NCBI GenBank assembly: GCA_001953115.1
Contig: LSSL01002070.1
Coordinates: 1-22,514 of the forward strand
From: Smittium mucronatum
Taxonomy: Eukaryota > Kickxellomycota > Harpellomycetes > Harpellales > Legeriomycetaceae
DNA: 22,514 bases
Reading direction: 5' to 3'
Numbering within the stretch: the stretch's first letter is position 1; each line of letters opens with the position of its first letter. Position numbers and translations under genes: made by a program. This document shows, piece by piece, positions 1-8,996 of the stretch. The notes beneath the pieces are model-generated. The model worked only from the letters and a program-made list of their open reading frames with translations, did no database searches and had not been told where the DNA came from.

Positions 1-234
1 GTAATTTCTTTTGGTGGTCATGGCGGGGTACAATGCTATGAACAACTAACCAAAGTTTTATCCGATGGTATGAGAATGGATGTCAAGGATGGGTTGTGTA
101 TAACGCTTCCTAGGGGATATTTTGTTGGTGATACAAAGGTAAAAGGCGATGAACCATTTATGGCTGAACATAATGAATCTCTAAAGTCTGCTATTTCAAA
201 GTTGCTAGAACCCAAACCTCTAAGCCAATCTTGA
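1..234 (+). CDS. NADPH-dependent FMN reductase family protein, 3' fragment (window edge)
   Basis: This is the last 77 codons of a flavodoxin-like NAD(P)H:FMN/quinone reductase; the 5' part lies outside the window. Reading from base 1 in frame 1 gives an open frame ending in TGA at 232-234. It contains SFGGHGGVQCYEQL, the glycine-rich flavin-contacting segment of the family. It aligns without gaps to residues 108-183 of the complete paralogue at 2038-2589, with about 49 of 76 residues identical by hand count, including the shared stretch KGDEPF. Silent sites differ a great deal, so the duplication is not recent. The family uses NAD(P)H to reduce FMN or quinones in the cytosol. No intron is visible in the part shown. 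The family call is firm; the substrate is unknown. Confidence 0.88.
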   Translation, partial: VISFGGHGGVQCYEQLTKVLSDGMRMDVKDGLCITLPRGYFVGDTKVKGDEPFMAEHNESLKSAISKLLEPKPLSQS

Positions 235-433
235 TTTCATTAAATTCAGGTAACGTCAAGCTGATAAATTTTGATACTTTAGTTCATTTTTGTTGCGTTT
301 TTGAATTCAAACACCATCTCTTTTCTAAAGTTACTCGTATTTTATGTACCTTTATGAATTCTCTAAAAAAAGATTATATTCGTTTTCATTAAAATTGTGT
401 AATGTTTTAAAGTTTGGTAAATTTTGCAAGCAA

Positions 434-439
434 AATAAA
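434..439 (+). terminator. Candidate poly(A) signal AATAAA, reductase copy 1
   Basis: AATAAA lies about 200 nt past the stop of the truncated reductase. The second copy has the same hexamer at a similar distance (2792-2797). The motif is common by chance in such AT-rich DNA, so this is only a candidate. Confidence 0.25.
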
Positions 440-600
440 AAACAAACTAGAGAATTTTCTCCACAAGTCTAACATACCTCGCAATGAGTTAAAAGTTTAA
501 ACAATGAAAAAATAAGGTTATTCAAACAAAATATACTTATAATGCTGCTTCTTGTTTAGGAGTATGTGATAATACTACATAATATTTGAGAGTGAACGAA

Positions 601-619
601 TCAGATTATAGCAATCTGA
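601..619. repeat. Small perfect hairpin
   Basis: TCAGATT (601-607) and AATCTGA (613-619) are perfect inverted repeats of 7 bp around a 5-nt loop. Function unknown; it may be chance. Confidence 0.4.
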
Positions 620-751
620 AAACATTATAAACAAAATTGATTTTATTACTGTTGTGGTGTTTAATCTAACCTTATATCCCATGATTTAACAAGTTCTCTG
701 AAACTCTGGAAATAAAACCATTCAATGTAAAATTTTGGTTAGAATGATATC

Positions 752-777
752 TTTATTTATTTACTTATTTATTTATT
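752..777. repeat. Imperfect TTTA microsatellite
   Basis: About six TTTA-type units with one C interruption (TTTAC) near the middle. A simple repeat in the spacer between the two reductase genes. Confidence 0.8.
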
Positions 778-1703
778 CAAGATTCTAAATTTAATAAAAC
801 CATCGAGATGTAGTCTTCTATTGGAGGTTTAATAATTTCCGCGAGCCCTTTCTAGCTGATTTTTGTTATAATCCGCTATAGCGCCTATTTTTAGTAGACC
901 GACTTATTTTTAAAAATAAAATAAAATTAACAAGTCTGTAAAGTGGAGGGTACGGTCTCAAGTTTATTAATGGACCCAAGCCAGCTTAAATAGGCAATAA
1001 TTTATCAACATTGGGGGTATTAATTGATTCTATACCCTGCAAGCCTTTTTATCTTCTTGTTTTTAATTTTTAATATTTTATATAAATGGCAATGCTTTTA
1101 GCCCAGAAGTGATTCCAGGGAAATATCAATACGTTTTATTTATTAAAATACTTCCAATTTGCAATTTTTAAATTCCATCTTACACAGTTTTTACTAATAA
1201 TATAAATCAAAAATAAACTTGGCGAAAATAAACGACTGATCTGAATGATTAAATTTAATATAAACAACGATCCTTTACCACATATCAAATAGAAAATGGG
1301 GGATATGAGTGGAGGTTGGGTGGTTACCAAGAAACAATTTGAAATAACGGCTCCCAATTTCTACAATAACAGTATTTTTATCCTCTGAGTCTTGAAGAAT
1401 ACTAGCTTTTTAGAGTTCAACTTTGGTTTTAGACTCTAATTCCACCCTGGAGATTTTAACTGGACTAAAAAAATAGTGTACATTCATGTAAACTTGAAGC
1501 AATACCAAGCAGGGTATATTGGATGATAGATAAGACTCCAATTTCACTTAGGCACGAAGCCGGTAGACAAAAGAGTTATCTATTAGCGATGAAGAGTTTT
1601 ACCTTTTTTATGCCATGCACGTTTTTTTTATTGCTGTTTTTTGTGTAGTTTTTATTAATGCTTTCTGCCAGTAAAATCCCTTAAAAAAATGATAAAAGTC
1701 CGA

Positions 1704-1711
1704 TGACGTAA
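1704..1711 (+). promoter_or_regulatory. Candidate bZIP (CRE-like) site TGACGTAA
   Basis: TGACGTAA is a CRE/ATF-type octamer and lies about 330 nt upstream of the complete reductase gene. Fungal bZIP stress regulators of the Atf/Yap type bind such sites and often control flavodoxin-like reductases. A second copy of the octamer is at 15830-15837. A single octamer is weak evidence. Confidence 0.25.
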
Positions 1712-1760
1712 AGTATTTGAGGCCAAATCATGATATCACCAGCAAATTGGATGCTATATT

Positions 1761-1779
1761 CAGATATCAGATATCAGAT
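1761..1779. repeat. CAGATAT direct repeat
   Basis: Two full CAGATAT units followed by CAGAT in tandem, about 260 nt upstream of the reductase start. No function is assigned. Confidence 0.7.
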
Positions 1780-1948
1780 TCTGATAGAACCAATTACCAT
1801 TCAATAACCACCAAGCTTTCAAAATGTATAGCATACTTGATATATTTAAAATAAAAACAGTTTAAAAATAAAAAACGGCCTTTTACAAATCACAAACAGT
1901 GCCAGTTTGATCTTTTGCACCTCCAAAAAATAAATCTATTTTTAATAG

Positions 1949-1960
1949 TTTTTTTTTTTT
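1949..1960 (+). promoter_or_regulatory. Poly(dT) tract in reductase promoter
   Basis: An unbroken run of 12 T ends 77 nt before the ATG at 2038. Poly(dA:dT) tracts just upstream of genes exclude nucleosomes in many fungi, so this probably lies in the core promoter. No TATA box is clear nearby. Confidence 0.4.
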
Positions 1961-2037
1961 GGCATAGTGAGACTCTGAAAGCTATAACAAGGAGGTGATT
2001 CTCAAAATCTCAGTACCCTGCTATCTCAATTGAAACT

Positions 2038-2589
2038 ATGAAATTAGGAATAATTAGAGGTAGCTCTAGCACAAGGGGAAATACCGACGGTATACTCAAT
2101 TGGCTTCTCCCTTTTATTAAGGGTAATTATCAAATAGCCGGTCCAGGGATAGCACCATATCCCACCGAGCTTTTAATTGATCAATACCTACCCGCAATGG
2201 TCACCAAATACCCCCCTCAAGTCAAACCATGGGCTGATTTTGTACGATCTTGTCAGGGTTTCATTGTAGTTACTCCAGAATACAACAACGGTTACCCCGG
2301 TTATCTGAAAATGGCAATGGATCATTTGTTTCCGGAATGGAAGTCGAAGCCGGTGTTCATCATATCTTTCGGTGGTCGCGGTGGAGCCCAGTGTTATGAG
2401 CAACTAACCAAAGTCTTGGCTGGTGGTTTGAAAATGGATGTTATTGATGGAATACGTATAAGTGTACCTACGAAATACATTGCTGGAAGTACAAAAATAA
2501 AAGGTGACGAACCTTTTGTGACTGAACATAGCGAATCCTTAAAGTCGGCTGTCTCAAAACTACTATTATCTAGGCCTTTTGAACAATAA
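2038..2589 (+). CDS. NADPH-dependent FMN reductase family protein (flavodoxin-like)
   Basis: A complete intronless gene for a 183-residue protein, the usual length for single-domain NAD(P)H:FMN/quinone reductases. From the N-terminus it shows the beta-1/phosphate-loop motif IIRGSSSTRGNT (residues 5-16), which binds the FMN phosphate; TPEYNNGYPGYLKMAMD (79-95), the family's second conserved block; and SFGGRGGAQCYEQL (110-123), the glycine-rich loop near the flavin ring. The product is probably a soluble cytosolic dimer that reduces flavin or quinone with NAD(P)H and protects against redox stress. The ATG at 2038 directly precedes the beta-1 strand, leaving no room for a targeting peptide. It is the paralogue of the truncated gene at 1-234 (about 64% identical over the shared 76 residues). 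The exact substrate cannot be read from the sequence. Confidence 0.93.
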   Translation: MKLGIIRGSSSTRGNTDGILNWLLPFIKGNYQIAGPGIAPYPTELLIDQYLPAMVTKYPPQVKPWADFVRSCQGFIVVTPEYNNGYPGYLKMAMDHLFPEWKSKPVFIISFGGRGGAQCYEQLTKVLAGGLKMDVIDGIRISVPTKYIAGSTKIKGDEPFVTEHSESLKSAVSKLLLSRPFEQ

Positions 2590-2791
2590 TGGCTCCTTCA
2601 ATTATCTTCTCCTTATATATTATTGATTGGTTCTTTTGGTGCAATAGTGTGTTCTTGAAAGTAGCTGCTAACCAATCACCAAATGTATTCGCAATTTAGT
2701 ATGGATCTTAATAGATTCCGCTAAAAATATTAAACTTTTATAGCTTTGGCCAATGATCAGATTTCCATGCTTTTTCTAGTGTGGAAAAAAT

Positions 2792-2797
2792 AATAAA
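2792..2797 (+). terminator. Candidate poly(A) signal AATAAA, reductase copy 2
   Basis: AATAAA lies about 200 nt past the TAA stop and about 150 nt before the next gene's ATG, so the 358-bp gap would hold both the reductase 3' end and the PPR promoter. The hexamer is weak evidence in AT-rich DNA. Confidence 0.25.
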
Positions 2798-2947
2798 AAC
2801 ATGTTGTTATTGGTCGAGAATTTTTTTTAAAAAGTTGAAAATTTTATATGAAAAATTTCAAACATTTTAACCCCATATTTTTCAGCTGCATTCAGACTAA
2901 TTTATATTAGGCATTTTATATCGAGTATTAAAGAATTATAATACGGC

Positions 2948-5900
2948 ATGAATATATTTTTAAGAAATCGCGCTGTAGTATCATTTAAACACAATGCATT
3001 TATACTGCATTTAAAAAACTCCAATTCACACAGTCATGTCTGTAGAAAAAACTTTAGTTTTGCTTTGAAATCTCAAAATAATATTTCAATTCAAGGGAAT
3101 CATGGATTCAAACAGTTTATAAAGTCTCAAAAAATATCTTTCTTCGAATTTAGATATTACTCTTCGGATACTATTAGGTATTTCACTTCTATATTTTTCA
3201 AAAGATTTATTATTTTTTCTCATTTATCCTAAGTAGAAATTTCTTTTTACAGACATTTCATACTTCAATATGCATTAACAAAAAAAAATTTCCTAGACAC
3301 CAAAAAAATAACGAAATCGATTCTGATGATTTATTGGTAAACTTTTTTTACATTATTGTCTTTTTTTTTCTCGATTTCGATTTATTTTTTGCTCGCGTTT
3401 CATTATTTCTCGTCTTAATCTATTATGAAAACCCCTCTTTAGAAAGAACTAGAAATCACCGATGAAAAAATTAAGGAATTGATGGATACCCGTTTTAATA
3501 ATTTCCGCTCCAATCCATTCCCCAAACCTAACCACAAAAAAGCTCCAGAAAAGGTGTTGGAAATGCCTGAACTTGAGCTCCAAAATAATGAAGATAGAAA
3601 TTCCGTTTCGAAAAATAGCAATAAAATTTCAGAAAATCCAAAGAAATCCAAAAAAGATACAATTCACAAATCAAATAAAGATTCTTTAGAGGATGGAAAT
3701 GAATTGGATACGATTTCCAGCCAAAATCATATAGATAAATACAATGATTTTCTTTTTGATCTTGACAATGCAAAGTATTTTGATACTAGAATATCACGAC
3801 CTGAATCTGAAAATAATAGTATTCCTCATTCGACCACAAGCCTTTCATTAAATGCCAATGATATGAATTCTACTGAAAATTCATTAGAATCTCAACTAAC
3901 TGTCCTTTCTCTTTCTAAATTCAATCATGTCATATTCACAAATGTAAAAACTTTTTTTTCCCTTTTTTTTCAAGTCTTAATATGTTTTACCCATGTTTTT
4001 TGTGGTGACTGTTCCCTTTTTTTAATTTTCGTTCATTTTTTTATACAATAGGCACTGAAAGGAAATATAAAACAGGCAGAAGAGGCTTTCGAGCTAATGA
4101 AAGATGCTTTTATAAGTCCAACCCTTAAAACATATGATCATATGCTACTTGGTTACGCTAATTCGGGAAACCTGAAAAAAGCTGTTTCGATCTTCAAGCA
4201 AATCGAATCGAGTAATTAAACACCGTTATTAAATATATATTAAACATTATTACCTAGCTTATAAGTTATTCTTTTGGAAAAGAATTATTAATAATTAATA
4301 CTCTATTTTTTTTATAGATAACTTAACACATTCCGTATATTCTTATGGAGGGCTTATTAAGGCTTATATAAAAAACAATAGACTTGATGACGCATACAAG
4401 GTTTATGAACTAATGAAAACTAAAGGCGTGATGCCAACAGAGTCAATATACGACAATCTGTTACTCGGATGTATTAGCTTTGGTGATTCAAAAAGAGCTT
4501 GGGGAACTTTTGAACATTTAAGATTCGAAATCGCCTCTCCTAGTGTTAAATCGATGACTATTATGATAAATGCTTGTATTTTGGTAAAAATAGTTTGAAA
4601 TATCCTTTATAATCCATCTGCTTTTTTCGATTAAATATTTAATGCATTTCTTGTAAACAACTCTATCTTTTAGGATGATCAAGTTGAAAAGGCTCTGACT
4701 TTGTTGGATGAAATGATTGCTAATAATCAGCAATTGACTGATGTTACATTTAACTCTTTGATAAAAGCCTGCGCCCATAGACCTGGATATTTGAACAATG
4801 CCCTTGAGTTGCTAGTAAAGATGGAACTAACCGGATTCAAACCTGACTACTATACATATAATACTATAATTTATGCTTGTGCTCGGAATAAGAACCTAGA
4901 GATGGCTAGGCACATTTTTAACGAGCTCATTAAGAAATCAAACCAATTTCTTAGACTTGATGAATCCAGTTTTACCAATCTTTTTTGGACATATGCTTCA
5001 CATATTAAACATGTCAACATTAGAAGTAGAAAGGATGCAATGGAATACTTGAAAAATAGAGGGCCTGTTTCGATTTTTCCTAATGATAGAAATAATGAAA
5101 AAAGATTACTTAAAATTTCAGAAAAAAATGATCAATCCATCCAAAATTATGATACTGTTGAACAACTACAAAACCCACTAGATGATAAAAAGTCCGTTGA
5201 AATTTCTACTTCAAATGACTCTAATTCAAAAGATCTAAATAACAAAACACTCGTTGCTAATGATGAGGTTTTAGAAATTTCTAAGCTACCTTCCTTAGAT
5301 GATCTTAAATCGTTGAAAAACTTGCCACTTGAGACTCAAATAACCGCTTTGAACAACCAATTGGATCCCATATTCTTGAGAAAACTTCCAACTAACCATA
5401 AAACCTCTATAATTGAAGCTAGCAGAGTTTACAAACACTTTAAAAGCCTTGTACATAGTGGATCAATCCCATTAAATTCATTGAATAACCCAGATAACGA
5501 AGCTGTAACGACTCGATTATTGAACTCGTATTTAGCCGTTTTAGTAAATCACGGCGAGTATTTCAGGGCTTGGCAATTTTATTGTACAGAATTCCAAAAG
5601 CTGGGTGCTAAAAGAGATGGATGGACTATTGAAATAATACTATTCTGTTGTGATATTCAAAGAGATATAGAGAAGGCTGATCTGATATGGCAACAGTTTA
5701 AAGTGTGGAGAAAAGAAGTAGAGTATAGAATAACGAAAGGAAGTGGAAAAGTACCTATTCTTGATCAAAACGATCCGTCAAATGATATTGATGCAGAATT
5801 GAATCAAAATAATGACTCTCAAAATAAAAATGATGTGCTATTATCTGAGACTGAAAATGATTCAATAGAAACAAATGACAAAAAAAGTGATGATAACAAT

Positions 5901-6462
5901 TTAATTGTTATCGAAGAATGGTTTCATTTACCAAATATTCAGGAAGATTCTTCTATTTTAACATTCAGAGATCGAGAGTATTTAAGGAAAGAAATCGGAT
6001 GTAATAAGGAACAAGAATACAAAATATATCTAACGATGATCAACCTTTTAGCTAAGTAAGGGTCTACCTCTCTTCATTCCAAACTTGAATCAATAGTAAA
6101 CTATTAGCATTTTCATTATCTACAAACTTTTTTTATTCACTAAATTTTTTAGAAACGACCAACTTTTATCAGCGCTTAATCTAGTTTCAGAATTGAAGAC
6201 TGGGATTCCTGATCATATCAGAAATGAGCTAAATACGCGCGATTTTTCTACAATATTGAGCCGCGCAACCCAGTTAGAGGATGGGCGGGCAGTAGCACGA
6301 CTATTAGGATTATGTAGACCCACAAAAGATACCTTGAAAAAGAACAGAAACTCTAAGTTATTGAACAAAAAGTGGGGAACTAACAAGAAATTCGAGGTGG
6401 GAATAAAGAAGCGCATCGAATATCGCAACATGTATCCCGAAGAATTCAAAACTACAAAATAG
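2948..6462 (+). CDS. Mitochondrial pentatricopeptide-repeat (PPR) protein, seven exons
   Basis: Exons inferred: 2948-3177, 3237-3336, 3443-3943, 4052-4211, 4318-4583, 4674-6055, 6153-6462, giving about 982 residues. The N-terminus is basic and hydroxylated with few acidic residues, and has RYYSS near residue 70, as expected of a mitochondrial presequence. A charged, Asn/Lys/Ser-rich region spans about 100-265. Six or seven PPR units (about 35 residues each) run from about 275 to 531, for example VYSYGGLIKAYI, VTFNSLIKACAH and YTYNTIIYACAR, each followed by an A-helix/B-helix pattern. Asn/Asp/Lys-rich inserts at about 557-633 and 782-828 flank further helical sequence. A basic tail (881-982) ends the protein. 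PPR proteins bind organelle RNA and act in its stability, splicing or translation; the target here is unknown. Intron 1 is uncertain (see findings). I cannot assign a named orthologue. Confidence 0.87.
3178..3236 (+). other. PPR gene intron 1 (acceptor uncertain)
   Basis: The donor AG|GTATTT follows the presequence. The best-looking acceptor, TTTTTACAG at 3252, leaves exon 2 one base out of frame. TAG at 3236 (59-nt intron) or AAG at 3233 keeps the frame. I chose 3236 for frame only. A base error in the run of nine A at 3280-3288 could also explain the conflict. Confidence 0.5.
3337..3442 (+). other. PPR gene intron 2
   Basis: 106 nt, donor TTG|GTAAAC, acceptor CCTCTTTAG. It is phase 0 and joins DSDDLL to KELEITDEK. 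The intron carries T-rich tracts and in-frame stops. Confidence 0.85.
3944..4051 (+). other. PPR gene intron 3
   Basis: 108 nt, donor AAT|GTAAAA, acceptor ATACAATAG, phase 0. Its length is a multiple of three and it has no in-frame stop until the acceptor's own TAG, so retaining it would add about 35 hydrophobic residues and then stop. Removing it joins FNHVIFTN to ALKGNIKQAEE, a good PPR helix. Confidence 0.9.
4212..4317 (+). other. PPR gene intron 4
   Basis: 106 nt, donor GTAATT, acceptor TTTTTATAG, phase 1. Removing it restores FKQIESNNLTHSVYSYGGL across the junction of two PPR units. Confidence 0.9.
4584..4673 (+). other. PPR gene intron 5
   Basis: 90 nt, donor TTG|GTAAAA, acceptor ATCTTTTAG, phase 0. 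It joins NACIL to DDQVEKALTLLDEM inside one PPR unit. Reading through meets a stop at once (KIV then TGA). Confidence 0.92.
6056..6152 (+). other. PPR gene intron 6
   Basis: 97 nt, donor GCTAA|GTAAGG (close to the fungal consensus), acceptor TAAATTTTTTAG with CTAAAT as a possible branch site just upstream. Phase 2. The donor itself supplies the in-frame TAA that ends the unspliced frame at 6059. Confidence 0.88.
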
Positions 6463-6720
6463 ATTTTTTTTATGCCAACTTTAAACGTGACCCCATGTCC
6501 ATACATGTTTTTCTGATAACAATATACATCTACATATATATATATAATGGCCTACCCTTTACCATTAACATATCTTCAGTATACAGTATTCTTTTAAACT
6601 TTTTATTTTAGTAAAACCGCACCCAAACTTACCTTTTTTGAAAAATAGTCGTTGAAAGATATTTTAATCCCTGGTTTTTTTTTGAGTAGGGTGGGTAGGC
6701 GACGGTAGAGGTGGTCATAG
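6463..6720. other. 3' flank of PPR gene, with AT run and G-rich patch
   Basis: Non-coding. It holds a short (AT)n run at 6534-6546. At 6689-6714 there is a + strand G-rich patch with three or more G pairs (GGGTGGGTAGG, then GG blocks) that could form a two-tier quadruplex. No clear AATAAA lies close to the PPR stop. This patch marks the edge of the AT-rich desert that follows. Confidence 0.6.
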
Positions 6721-8951
6721 ATAAAAGTTGGATTTTTGCGTATAATTAATACAACCTCTAAGAATAATTTTATGTATTTTAAAATTTAAATCAATCCTAC
6801 TTTTATTGAATAGATTCTGAAAAAATAAGTTATTAGTGTTAAAATGACTTCTAAAACATAAATAAAAACTTTCGGAAAATTTGGGTATTCTTTTTGATAC
6901 CAAAAAATTTATTAAAAATTATTTCATTAGCTAAATCTAGGTTTATTTTTGCTCAAATCCAATAAATAATAAAAAAATTATAAAAATTAATGCAAATAAA
7001 TCTATTATGTTCAGAAAATAAATAAAAATTGTGGTATCGCTCAATGATTTTTTATATTTATATTGGCCATATTTTTTAATTTTGGAGATGTAAAAAAAAA
7101 AAAATCGGATGCTACTTATATTAAAAATAATACGAAATCGACTTTTTTTGTTAATTTATTTTTTTTAGAAAGTTTTTATCTTATAATAATTGCTTTAAAT
7201 TTCTAAAGAAATTGACTAAATACTAAAAAAAGAATTATTTTTTTTGAAAAAATATTTTAAATAAGATAAATTCCAGTATTATATAAGGAAAATAGTTCAA
7301 ATTTGGAATAAAGAAAAAGATTGCTAAATTAGATTTTGCGTCATTGTGTGATAACTTTCTTAAATTTTTAAAAAGGGTTTCTTTTTTCTTTTTTTGAGCA
7401 AAAGAAAATTTTTTGAAAAATATGTACCCAATTATAGCTTTACTAATTCGTTAAATTATTCAAAAAAACAAAATTTTAAATAAAAAAACTTACGCTTTGC
7501 TATCTGAAAATATCTACTAATTTGGAAAAAAGAAATATTATGCATTGTTCATTTTTTGTAAAAAAAAGATTAAACCAGCTTCCACAAAATAAAAATTTAA
7601 ATTTAATATTGCACTTCTCTTACAACAAAAAAAAAAATTCGTTGTTTAAATTGGGTTTTATATAAACCTTTTTACAATTTAATAAAACGATTTTATTTTA
7701 AATGATAATAACATTTGTCAAAATACTGCTTGAAAATAGAGAGGAGGTAAAATAGAATTTTTATGTTAATTATTGATAAATGAAACAGCTATTAGCGCAT
7801 CAAAAGTTTTGATTGTAAATGTTTTTTTCTTTATTCGTTTAAAAAAATACATTGAATTCAGATTGAAATCCAATTGCAAAAATCATGACTAAATTTTGAA
7901 AGCTGTACATATTAATTGAACCAATAATGTTTTTTAAAAGGATAAAGTATAAGAATTTGCAGTGAAAATTCCTATTTTTCAAAAAAACCTATGTTTATAT
8001 GTTAAATTTTAAGTTTAAATTTTGGAAAAGGTAATTCTTTAAACACTTTTTTGGAATCTAATATACTTTTTAGTTTTAATATTGAAAATATAAGCAACAA
8101 AAAAATACCATCGTTTAATTATTTTATTTTATCTGTATTTTAAAATTTTATAAATATAACAAATTCTATTTTATATTTATGTCTCCGATAAATTCTATGA
8201 TTCTTTTTAATCATTATATTTTTTATTATTAATTTTTCAAGATGATTTGAAAAAAATTACATTTTTTACCAAAAATACTTCAAACAATTTTGATAATTCA
8301 AAATTTTGTTAATTGATTCTAATAAGCTTTATTTTAATTTTTTTTTTTTAATATTTTTAACAAGGATTTGTTTCATAATAATAAAAGTAATCTTAATTAT
8401 TGAAAATGAAAAAATAATCATTACATAATTAATAGATTTTCTTTTTAATGGCATTATTTTTTTAAAATATGTTTTTTCCGCAAATAGATTTAAAAAAAAA
8501 TTAAGTTTTCATTATTTATTTTAAAATGAGTTTTAGAATTTTGTGAATTAAAAAGAATTTTAATTAGATGTTTATTCTATTTAAAGTGTTATTATCTTTG
8601 AAAGTTCATTAAGTTAAAAAAATATCCCAAAATTACCAAAATGACAGATTATTTAATTTTTATTTTATATGCTGAATATACCTAATCTATTATTGCCGTA
8701 ACGACTTTAAAATATTATTTGCATGACTTTTTTTTTAATGATTTTTAAGAGATTTGTAGATATTATGGGCTTTTCGTTACAAAAGGATCTTTTTTTAAAT
8801 CTAAAGGGATTTTTTTTTTTTATGAAAATACCAAAATCGTTGTTATTTTATTATATTATTAATTATACCAATTCCAAGCAAAAAACTAAAAATAATTACA
8901 AAAGATTCAAATTTAACAAATAATGAAATTATTAATGTTCGTAAAGGAAAA

Positions 8952-8996
8952 CCCCTTATTTATTACAAGATCTTCATCGCATCTCCAAAAAAGGGG
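8952..8996. repeat. Inverted repeat in the desert
   Basis: CCCCTTATTT (8952-8961) pairs with AAAAAAGGGG (8987-8996) with one mismatch over 10 bp, around a 25-nt loop. G and C blocks are rare here, which makes the pairing stand out slightly. Confidence 0.4.

Larger units (their letters stand above)
235..2037. other. Intergenic spacer between the tandem reductase genes
   Basis: These 1.8 kb hold no credible gene. The longest frame, on the minus strand near 1136-1357, is 73 codons and has no recognisable motif. The spacer has a TTTA-type microsatellite (752-777), a small perfect hairpin (601-619), a 10-bp palindrome CGCTATAGCG (874-883) in a short stretch of about 42% GC, a CAGATAT direct repeat (1761-1779), and G-rich patches near 946-961 and 1296-1325. 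I saw no remnant of a third reductase copy. The last few hundred bases should hold the promoter of the downstream reductase. Confidence 0.7.

Noticed and set aside
1876..1888. GGCCTTTTACAAA, similar to U5 snRNA loop 1
   Set aside because: The flanks do not pair to form the loop-closing stem, and no Sm site follows at the right distance.
1989..1999. AAGGAGGTGAT, an extended Shine-Dalgarno-like sequence upstream of the reductase
   Set aside because: It lies 38 nt before the ATG, too far for bacterial initiation, and the neighbouring genes are spliced nuclear genes.
2948..3232. A separate 94-residue gene
   Set aside because: It is PPR exon 1 read into its intron; the part after 3177 is intronic.
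3439..3773. Minus-strand frames opposite PPR exon 3
   Set aside because: They are shadows of the coding exon; the + strand frame joins well to the PPR repeats.
8723..8923. 66-codon frame in the desert
   Set aside because: Made mostly of Phe and Lys codons from T and A runs, with no motif.
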